Source: Candidatus Omnitrophota bacterium
GTDB taxonomy: Bacteria > Omnitrophota > Gorgyraeia > Gygaellales > Profunditerraquicolaceae
Assembly: GCA_028714055.1 (NCBI GenBank)
Contig: JAQTNB010000085.1
Coordinates: 1 to 5,784 of the forward strand
Reading direction: 5' to 3'
DNA length: 5,784 nt
Part shown: positions 1-5,343 of the stretch, piece after piece
Layout: each line of letters begins with the position of its first letter
Numbering within the stretch: the stretch's first letter is position 1
Notes under the pieces: generated by a model
Database searches by the model: none
The model's input: the letters and a program-made list of their open reading frames with translations, nothing else
What the model was told of the DNA's origin: nothing
Made by a program: the position numbers and the translations under genes

Positions 1-1
1 G

Positions 2-406
2 CTGGTGGTGGCAAGTTCCGCACTCGAGGTTTCCGAATTTGTCGGGATGCCCGAAGCCCGTATCCCGCTTGCCCAGGCGGCGATCTACGTCGCCTGCGCC
101 CCTAAATCCAACGCCAGTTACCTGGCAATCGAAGAGGCCTCCAAAGACATCGAAGAGAACAAGGTCCAGGATGTCCCGGAGCATCTGAAGGATGCCTCCT
201 ACCCCGGGGCAAAGAAGCTCGGCCACGGACAAGGGTATAAATATCCTCACGCATACGAAGGAAACTTTGTCGAACAGCAGTATTGTGCGCGCCCTACCCG
301 CTATTACCGGCCGTCGGAAAACGGGCAGGAGGCAGAGATCAAGAAACGCCTGGAAAAGCTGCGTCCGCCCGCTTCTCCGCCGCAGAATGACGGGAGGAGC
401 GCATGA
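2..406 (+). CDS. rarA: Replication-associated recombination protein A (RarA/MgsA family AAA+ ATPase), C-terminal part only
   Basis: The reading frame is open from base 2, so the N-terminal ATPase half lies upstream of the window; about 134 codons are visible. What remains matches the C-terminal tetramerisation domain of RarA: EFVGMPEARIPLAQA near the start, then IYVACAPKSN, then HLKDASYPGAKKLGHGQGYK followed by YPH and the QQY motif, and a tail ending in a charged helix (EIKKRLEKLRPP). RarA is a cytoplasmic clamp-loader-like ATPase that works at stalled replication forks with SSB and RecA; this is family knowledge, and none of the Walker motifs can be checked here. The stop codon overlaps the next start as ATGA, so the downstream membrane protein is probably co-transcribed and translationally coupled. 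The GTG codons at bases 5 and 8 are internal and are not real starts. Identity is secure from the motifs. Confidence 0.93.
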   Translation: MVVASSALEVSEFVGMPEARIPLAQAAIYVACAPKSNASYLAIEEASKDIEENKVQDVPEHLKDASYPGAKKLGHGQGYKYPHAYEGNFVEQQYCARPTRYYRPSENGQEAEIKKRLEKLRPPASPPQNDGRSA

Positions 407-1149
407 AGAAACTCTTCCTTCTTTTGCTGGAGGGGGCGTTTTTGGCCGGGGTGGTGGCGCTCGCCTACTTTAATTATAATCAGGAGAGGCTCTCGGGTTA
501 TCAGCCGCAGCGCCTGCTGATGCTCAGCGACCGCAAGCACATGCTGGGGGAGGAGCTGGAGGACAAGCTGGTGTTTTACCTGGCAAAGCAGCTGGGTATC
601 TATGAAGGGCAGTTTGAGATCGTCGACGTAGTCAATCTCGGAACGGGGGAGATCGTCGGGGTTGATTATATCCTGGTAACGATCAAGATCTCCGGGGGTA
701 AGCTCTGCCAGGTCACCCTTTTCCGCCAGGCAGGGCCCTGGGCGCAGTGGGAGCTTGATGAGGGGAGTTTCAGCATGGTCGACCTCCCGCGCTCGGAACT
801 CTACACGTATCTGGATGGCGCCACCTGGATGAAAGAACTGGGTATTTCTGCCGAACAGATCAGCCAGTATATGGCTGCGCACCCGGAACTATCCACCGGC
901 GCGGACTTCGAAGCGGCCTTTAAGGACAAAAAAAGCGGTATTTATACGCTGCCGTCTGACTGGTGGCAGGTGGTGCGCCTGGAATCGGGTTTCAAGCTCG
1001 ATGTCAAAAAAGAAAAGATGATGCGGCTTATTGCCGAGGGAAAACAGGATCCCGGGGAAGCGTATTGGAAGGTCGATTATGCCTCCGAATACAGCGGCCC
1101 GGGATACCGCGCCTACCTTTACGAAAAGGTAAAGAGCGAACGTAAATAA
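403..1149 (+). CDS. Unrecognised protein with N-terminal membrane anchor (248 aa)
   Basis: I do not recognise a family. The start MKK is followed by a hydrophobic stretch at about residues 4-23, interrupted by one glutamate at residue 10, which looks like a signal anchor or uncleaved signal peptide; there is no lipobox cysteine. The rest (about residues 24-248) is soluble-looking, mixed alpha/beta in pattern, rich in aromatic residues, and ends in a basic tail (EKVKSERK). By the positive-inside rule the bulk would lie outside the cytoplasmic membrane. The start is supported by a GGGAGGAG ribosome binding site at 392-399, close to the ATG, inside the end of rarA, and by the ATGA overlap with the rarA stop. 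The overlap suggests co-transcription with rarA but does not give a function. No terminator is visible after its stop; the next promoter begins within a few bases. Confidence 0.85.
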   Translation: MKKLFLLLLEGAFLAGVVALAYFNYNQERLSGYQPQRLLMLSDRKHMLGEELEDKLVFYLAKQLGIYEGQFEIVDVVNLGTGEIVGVDYILVTIKISGGKLCQVTLFRQAGPWAQWELDEGSFSMVDLPRSELYTYLDGATWMKELGISAEQISQYMAAHPELSTGADFEAAFKDKKSGIYTLPSDWWQVVRLESGFKLDVKKEKMMRLIAEGKQDPGEAYWKVDYASEYSGPGYRAYLYEKVKSERK

Positions 1150-1152
1150 TGT

Positions 1153-1182
1153 TTTACTTTGCTCCCCCCGTTGTTTTATAAT
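1153..1182 (+). promoter_or_regulatory. Sigma70-type promoter for the PilZ gene, predicted leaderless
   Basis: A perfect -10 element TATAAT lies at 1177-1182. A -35 candidate TTTACT (4 of 6 to TTGACA) lies at 1153-1158 with an 18-bp spacer. Transcription would be expected about seven bases after the -10, at 1189-1190, which is the G of the GTG start codon at 1190. There is no Shine-Dalgarno sequence between this promoter and the gene. The -35 overlaps a short inverted repeat, GTAAA at 1142-1146 and TTTAC at 1153-1157, which might be an operator but is short enough to be chance. The -10 match and position are directly visible; promoter activity is inferred. Confidence 0.6.
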
Positions 1183-1189
1183 ATATACC

Positions 1190-1540
1190 GTGAGCATGCA
1201 AGAACCTGACCCGGCAAATAAAAGAAGATTCGAGCGCTCGAAGCTGATCTTGCCCGTGCGCTACCTTAACCTGAATTCTAAACTCGAAGGGCACGGGCAG
1301 TTACGCGACATAAGCGATAAAGGCGTGGGGTTGGCTGCCAAGGATGATATCCCCCGCGATACGCCGCTTGAAATGTGGATCGTCCTTCCGAACGGGGGCT
1401 GCATCTATCTGAAGGGGGTCGTGGCCTGGTGCGGCAAGATGGAAGACGGAGATTTTGCCGTCGGGGTGAACCTGGGAGAAGAGGCACTGCATTCTTTACA
1501 GATAGTCGTACGGGCGATCAGCAGCCTGGGAGGATATTGA
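1190..1540 (+). CDS. PilZ domain protein, probable cyclic-di-GMP receptor (116 aa)
   Basis: This is a single-domain PilZ protein. Both c-di-GMP-binding signatures are intact: RRFER at residues 12-16 gives the RxxxR motif, and DISDKG at residues 40-45 gives the (D/N)xSxxG motif. The later strands also fit the PilZ barrel (LKGVVAWC near 74-81, FAVGVNL near 89-95). Proteins of this kind bind c-di-GMP in the cytoplasm and act on motility, secretion or polysaccharide export through protein contacts; the target here cannot be told, and no cyclase or EAL protein lies in the window. Two starts are possible, GTG 1190 and ATG 1196, two codons apart. Neither has a ribosome binding site. I chose GTG 1190 because the predicted transcription start falls on it. 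The gene shares a transcript with the 107-aa gene that follows. Confidence 0.92.
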   Translation: MSMQEPDPANKRRFERSKLILPVRYLNLNSKLEGHGQLRDISDKGVGLAAKDDIPRDTPLEMWIVLPNGGCIYLKGVVAWCGKMEDGDFAVGVNLGEEALHSLQIVVRAISSLGGY

Positions 1541-1544
1541 GACC

Positions 1545-1868
1545 ATGGAATTTGAGCATTTAAAGACAAGTATCAAAAAGGTCGGGTTTGAGACCGCCAG
1601 GAAAGAAAGCGAGACGTATCTGGAGCTGGTCCTGGTCCGCCAACACCTGAGCCCGTTACTGGCTGCGCTGGACGGACTCTTCGGCTCTTCGGTGTGGCCT
1701 TCGGGCAACGCCCTTACCCCCGAGATACAGGAAGTGATCAAGGGGTTCGGGGGGATCATGCAGGGGCAGACCCTTTATTTTTGGCATAACGAAAACTCTT
1801 TTGTGTTTGCCATGCTTTGGCCCTGGCAGGACGGGGAACACATTACCGTAAAACTGGCAAAACTTTAA
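1545..1868 (+). CDS. Unrecognised small protein following the PilZ gene (107 aa)
   Basis: I do not recognise this family. The protein appears cytoplasmic: no signal peptide or membrane segment. An N-terminal helical, charged part (about residues 1-44) is followed by a glycine/proline segment (FGSSVWPSGN at about 46-55), a GGIMQGQTLYFW stretch at about 69-80, and a C-terminal hydrophobic strand pair (FVFAMLWPWQDG, then HITVKLAKL). It contains no cysteine and no obvious catalytic motif. The ATG lies four bases after the PilZ stop and is preceded by a strong GGGAGGA site at 1528-1534, ten bases upstream and inside the PilZ gene, which supports both the start and co-transcription. A role linked to the PilZ protein, such as being its output partner, is only a guess from position. 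Confidence 0.78.
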   Translation: MEFEHLKTSIKKVGFETARKESETYLELVLVRQHLSPLLAALDGLFGSSVWPSGNALTPEIQEVIKGFGGIMQGQTLYFWHNENSFVFAMLWPWQDGEHITVKLAKL

Positions 1869-1900
1869 TCCACCCTTGCTTTGTCCCCGGCGCTTTTTGC

Positions 1901-1929
1901 TTGAGTTCAAAGTCCGGGCATGTTAAGAT
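1901..1929 (+). promoter_or_regulatory. Extended -10 promoter for metV, predicted leaderless
   Basis: The gap at 1869-1935 holds a candidate promoter: -35 TTGAGT at 1901-1906 (4 of 6), a 17-bp spacer, and -10 TAAGAT at 1924-1929 (4 of 6, keeping the key second A and last T) preceded by an extended -10 TG at 1921-1922. Six bases (TTCCCC) separate the -10 from the ATG at 1936, so the expected transcription start coincides with the A of the start codon. No Shine-Dalgarno sequence is present. This mirrors the layout before the PilZ gene. I found no convincing terminator hairpin for the upstream gene in this gap, though a run of five T lies at 1894-1898. Confidence 0.55.
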
Positions 1930-1935
1930 TTCCCC

Positions 1936-2604
1936 ATGATTATCACAGAAACAAAACCGCTTACGGAAATTATAGATAGCTTAAAGAAGTACCGCGCGAT
2001 CTTCCTGGTCGGCTGCGGTGAATGCGCCACTTCCTGCAAGACCGGCGGGACCGACGAAGTCGCCGCGATGAAGGCGTTGCTGGAAAAAGAAGGAAAGACC
2101 GTGACGGGAAGCTGTATCCCCGGCGCTCCCTGCACGGCAGCGCAGGTCAAGGCTGAGTTTGCCAAGAATATGAAATCCCTGCGCGAGGCAGAGGCGGTCC
2201 TGGTCCTTGCCTGCGGCCTGGGGGTGCAGTCGGTCAAAGAAAACAACAGGCTCAATCACCCGGCAATCCCCGCCTGCAACACTATTTGCGGAGCGGTCAT
2301 AGATTCAAAAGGTGACTTTTGGGAGCGCTGTTCCCTGTGCGGGGAATGCGTGTTAGCCGATACGGGAGGGATTTGCCCGGTTACGCTTTGCGCCAAAGGC
2401 CTGTTAAACGGGCCCTGCGGAGGGATGAATAAGGGCAAATGCGAAGTCGATAAGGATAAGGATTGCGCCTGGGTGCTGATCTACCGTGAGCTTGAACAGA
2501 GAAAAGACGCTGCGGCGCTTCAAAGTATCCGCGCGCCGCGGGACCACCAAAAGGCCTTAAAACCGCACCATAAAACGTTAACGCATGGAACAGCATCCGT
2601 ATAG
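1936..2604 (+). CDS. metV: Methylenetetrahydrofolate reductase C-terminal domain protein, MetV-like (222 aa)
   Basis: This is a stand-alone cysteine-rich MTHFR_C domain protein. Sixteen cysteines fall in ordered groups: CGECATSC (27-34), CIPGAPC (60-66), C93, CNTIC (114-118), CSLCGEC (132-138), GGICPVTLCAKGLLNGPCGG (about 144-163), GKCEV (167-171) and CAW (177-179). This last part is the family signature. In acetogens MetV partners the flavoprotein MetF to reduce methylene-THF to methyl-THF in the methyl branch of the Wood-Ljungdahl pathway, and the cysteines hold Fe-S clusters and/or zinc; that is family knowledge. No metF is present in this window. The ATG at 1936 has no ribosome binding site but sits just after a promoter. 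The end overlaps the NifU-like gene by 20 bp, and the last 30 or so residues are basic, unpatterned tail. Family assignment is firm; the exact pathway role is inferred. Confidence 0.9.
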   Translation: MIITETKPLTEIIDSLKKYRAIFLVGCGECATSCKTGGTDEVAAMKALLEKEGKTVTGSCIPGAPCTAAQVKAEFAKNMKSLREAEAVLVLACGLGVQSVKENNRLNHPAIPACNTICGAVIDSKGDFWERCSLCGECVLADTGGICPVTLCAKGLLNGPCGGMNKGKCEVDKDKDCAWVLIYRELEQRKDAAALQSIRAPRDHQKALKPHHKTLTHGTASV

Positions 2605-3034
2605 CGATAAAGTAATGGATCATTTTTTGCATCCGCACAATGTCGGCGAGATCGCCGATGCCAGCGGCGTCGGCAGCGTCGGTAATCCGATATGCGGCGA
2701 TGTCATGCGGATGTATATTAAAATAGAAAACAACGTCATTGTGGATGCCAAGTTTAAGACCTTCGGTTGCGGCGCGGCGATCAGCACCAGCTCCATGGTG
2801 ACGGATATGGTAAAGGGCAAGACGATAGAGGAAGCCCTGACGATCTCCAATAAAGCCGTTACGGAAGCCCTGGGAGGCCTGCCGCCCGCAAAGATGCATT
2901 GTTCCGTGCTTGCGGAAGAGGCGCTGCGCTCGGCGATCAAGGATTTCTATGTGCGCCAGGGTAAAGAGCCGCCTTTTAAACAGGACGCTTCCGGCACAGA
3001 AGGCCATCACGGCCATAGCCACGAAAATGGATAA
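2585..3034 (+). CDS. nifU: NifU/IscU-type Fe-S cluster assembly scaffold with histidine-rich tail (149 aa)
   Basis: The protein is a NifU N-terminal-domain scaffold on which Fe-S clusters are built from cysteine desulfurase sulfur and then handed on. The start (YSDKVMDHFLHPHNVGEI at residues 6-23) is typical. All key ligands are present: C37 and D39 in GNPICGDVM, C62 in FKTFGCGAAIS, and H105 with C106 in KMHCSVLAEEAL. The Asp is the residue associated with labile cluster release. The domain ends near residue 125; a tail follows that finishes HHGHSHENG, which may bind metal. There is no Lys-Pro-Pro-Val-Lys (LPPVK) chaperone motif: that position reads LPPAK at 99-103, which is close to it. The gene overlaps metV by 20 bp and has no clear ribosome binding site, so it probably depends on translation of metV. 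Naming it nifU rather than iscU is a convention; no iscS/nifS is in view. Confidence 0.92.
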   Translation: MEQHPYSDKVMDHFLHPHNVGEIADASGVGSVGNPICGDVMRMYIKIENNVIVDAKFKTFGCGAAISTSSMVTDMVKGKTIEEALTISNKAVTEALGGLPPAKMHCSVLAEEALRSAIKDFYVRQGKEPPFKQDASGTEGHHGHSHENG

Positions 3035-3617
3035 AGGCCGGGCGTCCAGGCCGCCCGCAGGTGCTAAGGCGCGGTTGACAAAGCAGCAAATACGTAGTAA
3101 AATTCTCTTGAAGTTAAAAACCCAAAAGGAGGAAAGCCGAGAGAGAAAAAGCAGGGTTATTAAAAACAAACTGTTTAGGAGTGCGGTTTTCAGGAAAGCA
3201 AAGAAAATAATGTTCTACATTGCGTTTGGTGGCGAGGTAAATACGGCAGAAATGATCGCGGGTGCGCGTAAGCTCGGTAAAATGATCGCGGTTCCGTTGA
3301 CCAAGAGAGGCGGCGGCTTACGGCCGGTCCGCTGGGAACCCGGGGCACGGGTTGTCAAGGGGCCCTATGGAGTCGCGGAACCCGTCATGCGCATGCCCGT
3401 AAACATCAGGGATATAGATATAGTGATTGTGCCAGGCATTGCCTTTGATAAAAAGGGGAACCGTCTTAGCCGGGGTAAAGGCTGTTACGACCGGTTCTTA
3501 AAAGAGCTCCTCCCAAAAGCTTTGGCGATCGGCCTGGCATATAACTTTCAAGTTCTGCCGTTTGTCCACACCGTCAGGCATGATATGCGGGTTAACCGCC
3601 TGATTTACGCTTCATAA
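3027..3617 (+). CDS. 5-formyltetrahydrofolate cyclo-ligase (196 aa from this start)
   Basis: This enzyme (EC 6.3.3.2; FthC/YgfA/MTHFS family) turns 5-formyl-THF into 5,10-methenyl-THF using ATP, returning stored folate to the active C1 pool. Counting from ATG 3027, family landmarks are the basic N-terminal helix (TKQQIRSKI), MFYIAFGGEVNT at about 62-73, YGVAEP at about 114-119, VPGIAFD at 135-141 and the nucleotide loop RGKGCYDRF at 149-157; the last usually reads GGGYYDRF, so one tyrosine is cysteine here. The start is uncertain. ATG 3027 overlaps nifU by 8 bp, lacks a ribosome binding site and gives 16 extra residues unlike the family. TTG 3075 gives 180 aa beginning MTKQQIR, matching family length, with weak TAAGG five bases upstream. 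Codons 3090-3235 are more AT-rich than neighbouring genes. Function is secure, the start is not. Confidence 0.9.
   Translation: MDKGRASRPPAGAKARLTKQQIRSKILLKLKTQKEESRERKSRVIKNKLFRSAVFRKAKKIMFYIAFGGEVNTAEMIAGARKLGKMIAVPLTKRGGGLRPVRWEPGARVVKGPYGVAEPVMRMPVNIRDIDIVIVPGIAFDKKGNRLSRGKGCYDRFLKELLPKALAIGLAYNFQVLPFVHTVRHDMRVNRLIYAS
3039..3057 (+). other. GC-rich hairpin after the nifU stop
   Basis: CGGGCG at 3039-3044 can pair with CGCCCG at 3052-3057 across a 7-base loop, giving a six-pair all-GC stem just after the nifU stop codon. No T-run follows, so it does not look like an intrinsic terminator. If the cyclo-ligase starts at TTG 3075 the stem lies in a short intergenic gap and might shape mRNA stability or processing; if it starts at ATG 3027 it is coding. 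It could be chance in a GC-rich stretch. Confidence 0.3.
3075..3103 (+). promoter_or_regulatory. Near-consensus sigma70 promoter at or inside the start of the cyclo-ligase gene
   Basis: A perfect -35 TTGACA at 3075-3080 is followed by an ideal 17-bp spacer and a -10 TAAAAT (5 of 6) at 3098-3103. This is the best-matching promoter in the window. Transcription would begin near 3110. The -35 is also codons TTG ACA of the alternative cyclo-ligase start, so transcripts from here would lack the enzyme's first helix; they would more likely serve rny and ymdB downstream. The sequence match is direct; activity and purpose are inferred. Confidence 0.45.
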
Positions 3618-3668
3618 CGACCACCTTTCAACCGCTTTCCTGTTTTTACTCGCATCGCCATAACACAA

Positions 3669-3708
3669 ACGCAAAAACCCCCTCCCGGATCACGGGAAGG
3701 TTGTGCGT
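3669..3708 (+). promoter_or_regulatory. Imperfect leader hairpin upstream of rny
   Basis: Three nested paired blocks form an interrupted stem: ACGCA 3669-3673 with TGCGT 3704-3708, AACC 3676-3679 with GGTT 3699-3702, and TCCCG 3683-3687 with CGGGA 3693-3697, closing a 5-base loop. The stem lies in the 117-bp gap between the cyclo-ligase stop and rny and ends about nine bases before the rny ribosome binding site. Only a weak T-rich stretch (GTATTTCT) follows, so a terminator is possible but poor. The remainder of the gap (3618-3668) shows no further structure or promoter that I can support. Confidence 0.4.
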
Positions 3709-3716
3709 GTATTTCT

Positions 3717-3725
3717 AAGAAGGAG
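3717..3725 (+). promoter_or_regulatory. Strong ribosome binding site of rny
   Basis: AAGAAGGAG at 3717-3725 lies nine bases before ATG 3735. It fixes the rny start, and shows that this genome uses canonical Shine-Dalgarno initiation, in contrast to the PilZ and metV genes. Confidence 0.8.
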
Positions 3726-3734
3726 CGATACACC

Positions 3735-5288
3735 ATGGTTACGCTATTTATATACCTAGGGGTCGCGCTTATTGCGCTCTTCGGCGGATATTTTTTCAGA
3801 AGATATATTGCCGAAAGAAAGATCCAGGATGCCGAGGCAAAGGCCAAGGTGATCCTGGAACAGGCAGCCAAGGAAGCCCAGGATAAGCGCCGGGAAGCAG
3901 AGCTGGAATCGAAAGACCTCCTGTATAAGATGAGGCAGGAGTTTGAGCGTCAGACGCAGGACAGGCGCCAGGAGATCGGCGGCCTTGAAAAGAGGCTCAC
4001 CCAGAAGGAAGAGAACATCGACCGCAGGCTCGACCTGCTGGAGAAAAAGGAAAAAGAATTTGAGCTGAGGCAGGAGAATATCAAGAAGCAGGAAGAGGCC
4101 CTGAAGGCCAAGGATAACCAGCTGTTGGCGCTGATCGCGGAGGAAAAGGAGCGGTTGCAGAAGATATCCTCCCTGTCGGCCGACGAGGCAAAACAGATAC
4201 TGCTGAACCGCCTGAACGAAGAGCTGAACAGCGAAAAGGCGGTGTTTATCAAGAGGCAGGAAGACGAGGTCCGTAACACCGCGGATAAAAAATCGCGGGA
4301 GATCATCAGCCTTGCCATTCAACGCTGCGCCGTCGAGCATACGGTGGAATCCACCATAAGCGTCGTCAATCTGCCCAACGACGAAATGAAGGGAAGGGTC
4401 ATCGGCCGCGAAGGGCGTAATATCCGCGCGCTGGAGATGGCCACCGGGGTCGACGTGATCATCGACGATACGCCGGAAGCGGTCACGCTCTCCTGTTTTG
4501 ATACGGTGCGCCGCGAGATCGCGCGCCTGAGCCTGGAAAAACTCATCGCGGACGGCCGCATCCACCCGGGAAGGATCGAAGAGGTCGTTGAAAAGGTCAA
4601 AAAAGAGATGGAAGAAAAGATCCGCGAGGAAGGGGAGCGGGCAGTTTTCGACGTGGGGATCACCAGCCTCCATCCGGAGATCGTCAAACTGATCGGGAGG
4701 CTTAAATACCGCACCAGCTTCGGCCAGAACGCACTGCAGCATTCCAAGGAAGTCGCGTTCCTCTTAGGGGTCATGGCGTCGGAGCTGGGGCTCGATTTTA
4801 AGGTCGCCAGGCGCGCGGGGCTTTTGCACGACATCGGCAAAGCGGTCGATCACCAGATCGAAGGCACGCACGCCAAGATCGGCGCGGACCTTGCGAAAAA
4901 ATACAACGAATCCATCGATGTTATCGGCGCCATCGAAGCGCACCACGAAGAGGCAGAGCCGAAGAGTTTTTACGCGGTCCTTGCCGTGGCGGCGGATGCC
5001 ATCAGCGCCAGCAGGCCGGGGGCCAGGCGTGAAACTTTAGAGACCTACATAAAGCGCCTGGAGAAGCTTGAATCCATCGCCAATGTTTTCAAAGGCGTGG
5101 AGAAGTCATACGCGATACAGGCGGGCCGTGAAATACGCGTGATCGTGCAGCCGGAAAGGATCTCCGATCCGGACGCGGTGGCCTTAGCCCGCGATATCCG
5201 TAAAAAGATCGAAGAAGGCATGGAATACCCGGGGCAGATCAAGGTAACGGTTATCCGCGAAACAAGGGCGATCGAATACGCAAAGTAG
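3735..5288 (+). CDS. rny: Ribonuclease Y (517 aa)
   Basis: RNase Y is a membrane-anchored endoribonuclease that starts mRNA decay and processes operon transcripts. The full set of domains is present at normal length: an N-terminal transmembrane helix at about residues 3-21; a long charged coiled coil at about 25-190; a KH RNA-binding domain starting near 205 with the GxxG loop GREG at 224-227 (in KGRVIGREGRNIR); and an HD hydrolase domain from about 330, with H336, the metal-binding pair H365-D366 in LLHDIGKA, H379, H403 and D421. The C-terminal domain (about 440-517) contains the family's FKGVEKSYAIQAGREIRV segment. Nothing is missing, so the enzyme should be active. The start follows a strong ribosome binding site, and MVTLFIY leads directly into the anchor. 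The 55-bp gap to ymdB has no terminator, so the two are probably co-transcribed, with the cyclo-ligase gene just upstream. Confidence 0.97.
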   Translation: MVTLFIYLGVALIALFGGYFFRRYIAERKIQDAEAKAKVILEQAAKEAQDKRREAELESKDLLYKMRQEFERQTQDRRQEIGGLEKRLTQKEENIDRRLDLLEKKEKEFELRQENIKKQEEALKAKDNQLLALIAEEKERLQKISSLSADEAKQILLNRLNEELNSEKAVFIKRQEDEVRNTADKKSREIISLAIQRCAVEHTVESTISVVNLPNDEMKGRVIGREGRNIRALEMATGVDVIIDDTPEAVTLSCFDTVRREIARLSLEKLIADGRIHPGRIEEVVEKVKKEMEEKIREEGERAVFDVGITSLHPEIVKLIGRLKYRTSFGQNALQHSKEVAFLLGVMASELGLDFKVARRAGLLHDIGKAVDHQIEGTHAKIGADLAKKYNESIDVIGAIEAHHEEAEPKSFYAVLAVAADAISASRPGARRETLETYIKRLEKLESIANVFKGVEKSYAIQAGREIRVIVQPERISDPDAVALARDIRKKIEEGMEYPGQIKVTVIRETRAIEYAK

Positions 5289-5343
5289 TCATTGTGCGGC
5301 AACCCCGGATTACCGATAAGGAAAAGTCAGGAGCTCAGAGGAT

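Noticed and set aside
304..882. Long minus-strand open frame of 192 codons opposite rarA and the membrane protein gene
   Set aside because: It lies opposite two well-supported plus-strand genes, has no recognisable domain, and is explained as the antisense shadow of their codon use.
1880..1918. Possible terminator between the 107-aa gene and metV (CCCGG/CCGGG and CTTTG/CAAAG pairs, plus a T run)
   Set aside because: The two pairings cannot nest in one hairpin, and the T run lies in the loop rather than after a stem, so it is not an intrinsic terminator.
2447..2465. Short tandem GATAAG repeat in metV
   Set aside because: It encodes the Asp-Lys repeats in a normal, family-typical loop before CAW, so no further explanation is needed.
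3126..3132. Perfect Shine-Dalgarno sequence AAGGAGG inside the cyclo-ligase gene
   Set aside because: No start codon lies at a workable distance; the bases encode Lys-Glu-Glu codons and the match is most likely chance.
2381..3169. 262-codon minus-strand open frame spanning metV, nifU and the cyclo-ligase start
   Set aside because: It covers parts of three genes with clear families and its translation shows no known motif; it is an antisense shadow.
3618..3734. A 6S RNA gene, sometimes found beside the cyclo-ligase gene
   Set aside because: The gap is too short and lacks the long stem with a central bubble expected of 6S RNA; the stem seen is only about 40 bases.
3756..4742. 328-codon minus-strand open frame inside rny
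   Set aside because: Its Leu/Phe-rich product mirrors the Glu/Lys-rich coiled coil of RNase Y on the other strand, so it is a composition artefact.
3701..5298. Seven-base repeat TTGTGCG shared by the gaps before rny and ymdB
   Set aside because: Too short to matter in this length of sequence, with differing surroundings and another near copy inside rarA.
5292..5320. Promoter-like pair TTGTGC and GATAAG between rny and ymdB
   Set aside because: Only 3 of 6 and 4 of 6 matches; ymdB has a normal ribosome binding site and the rny transcript is the simpler source.
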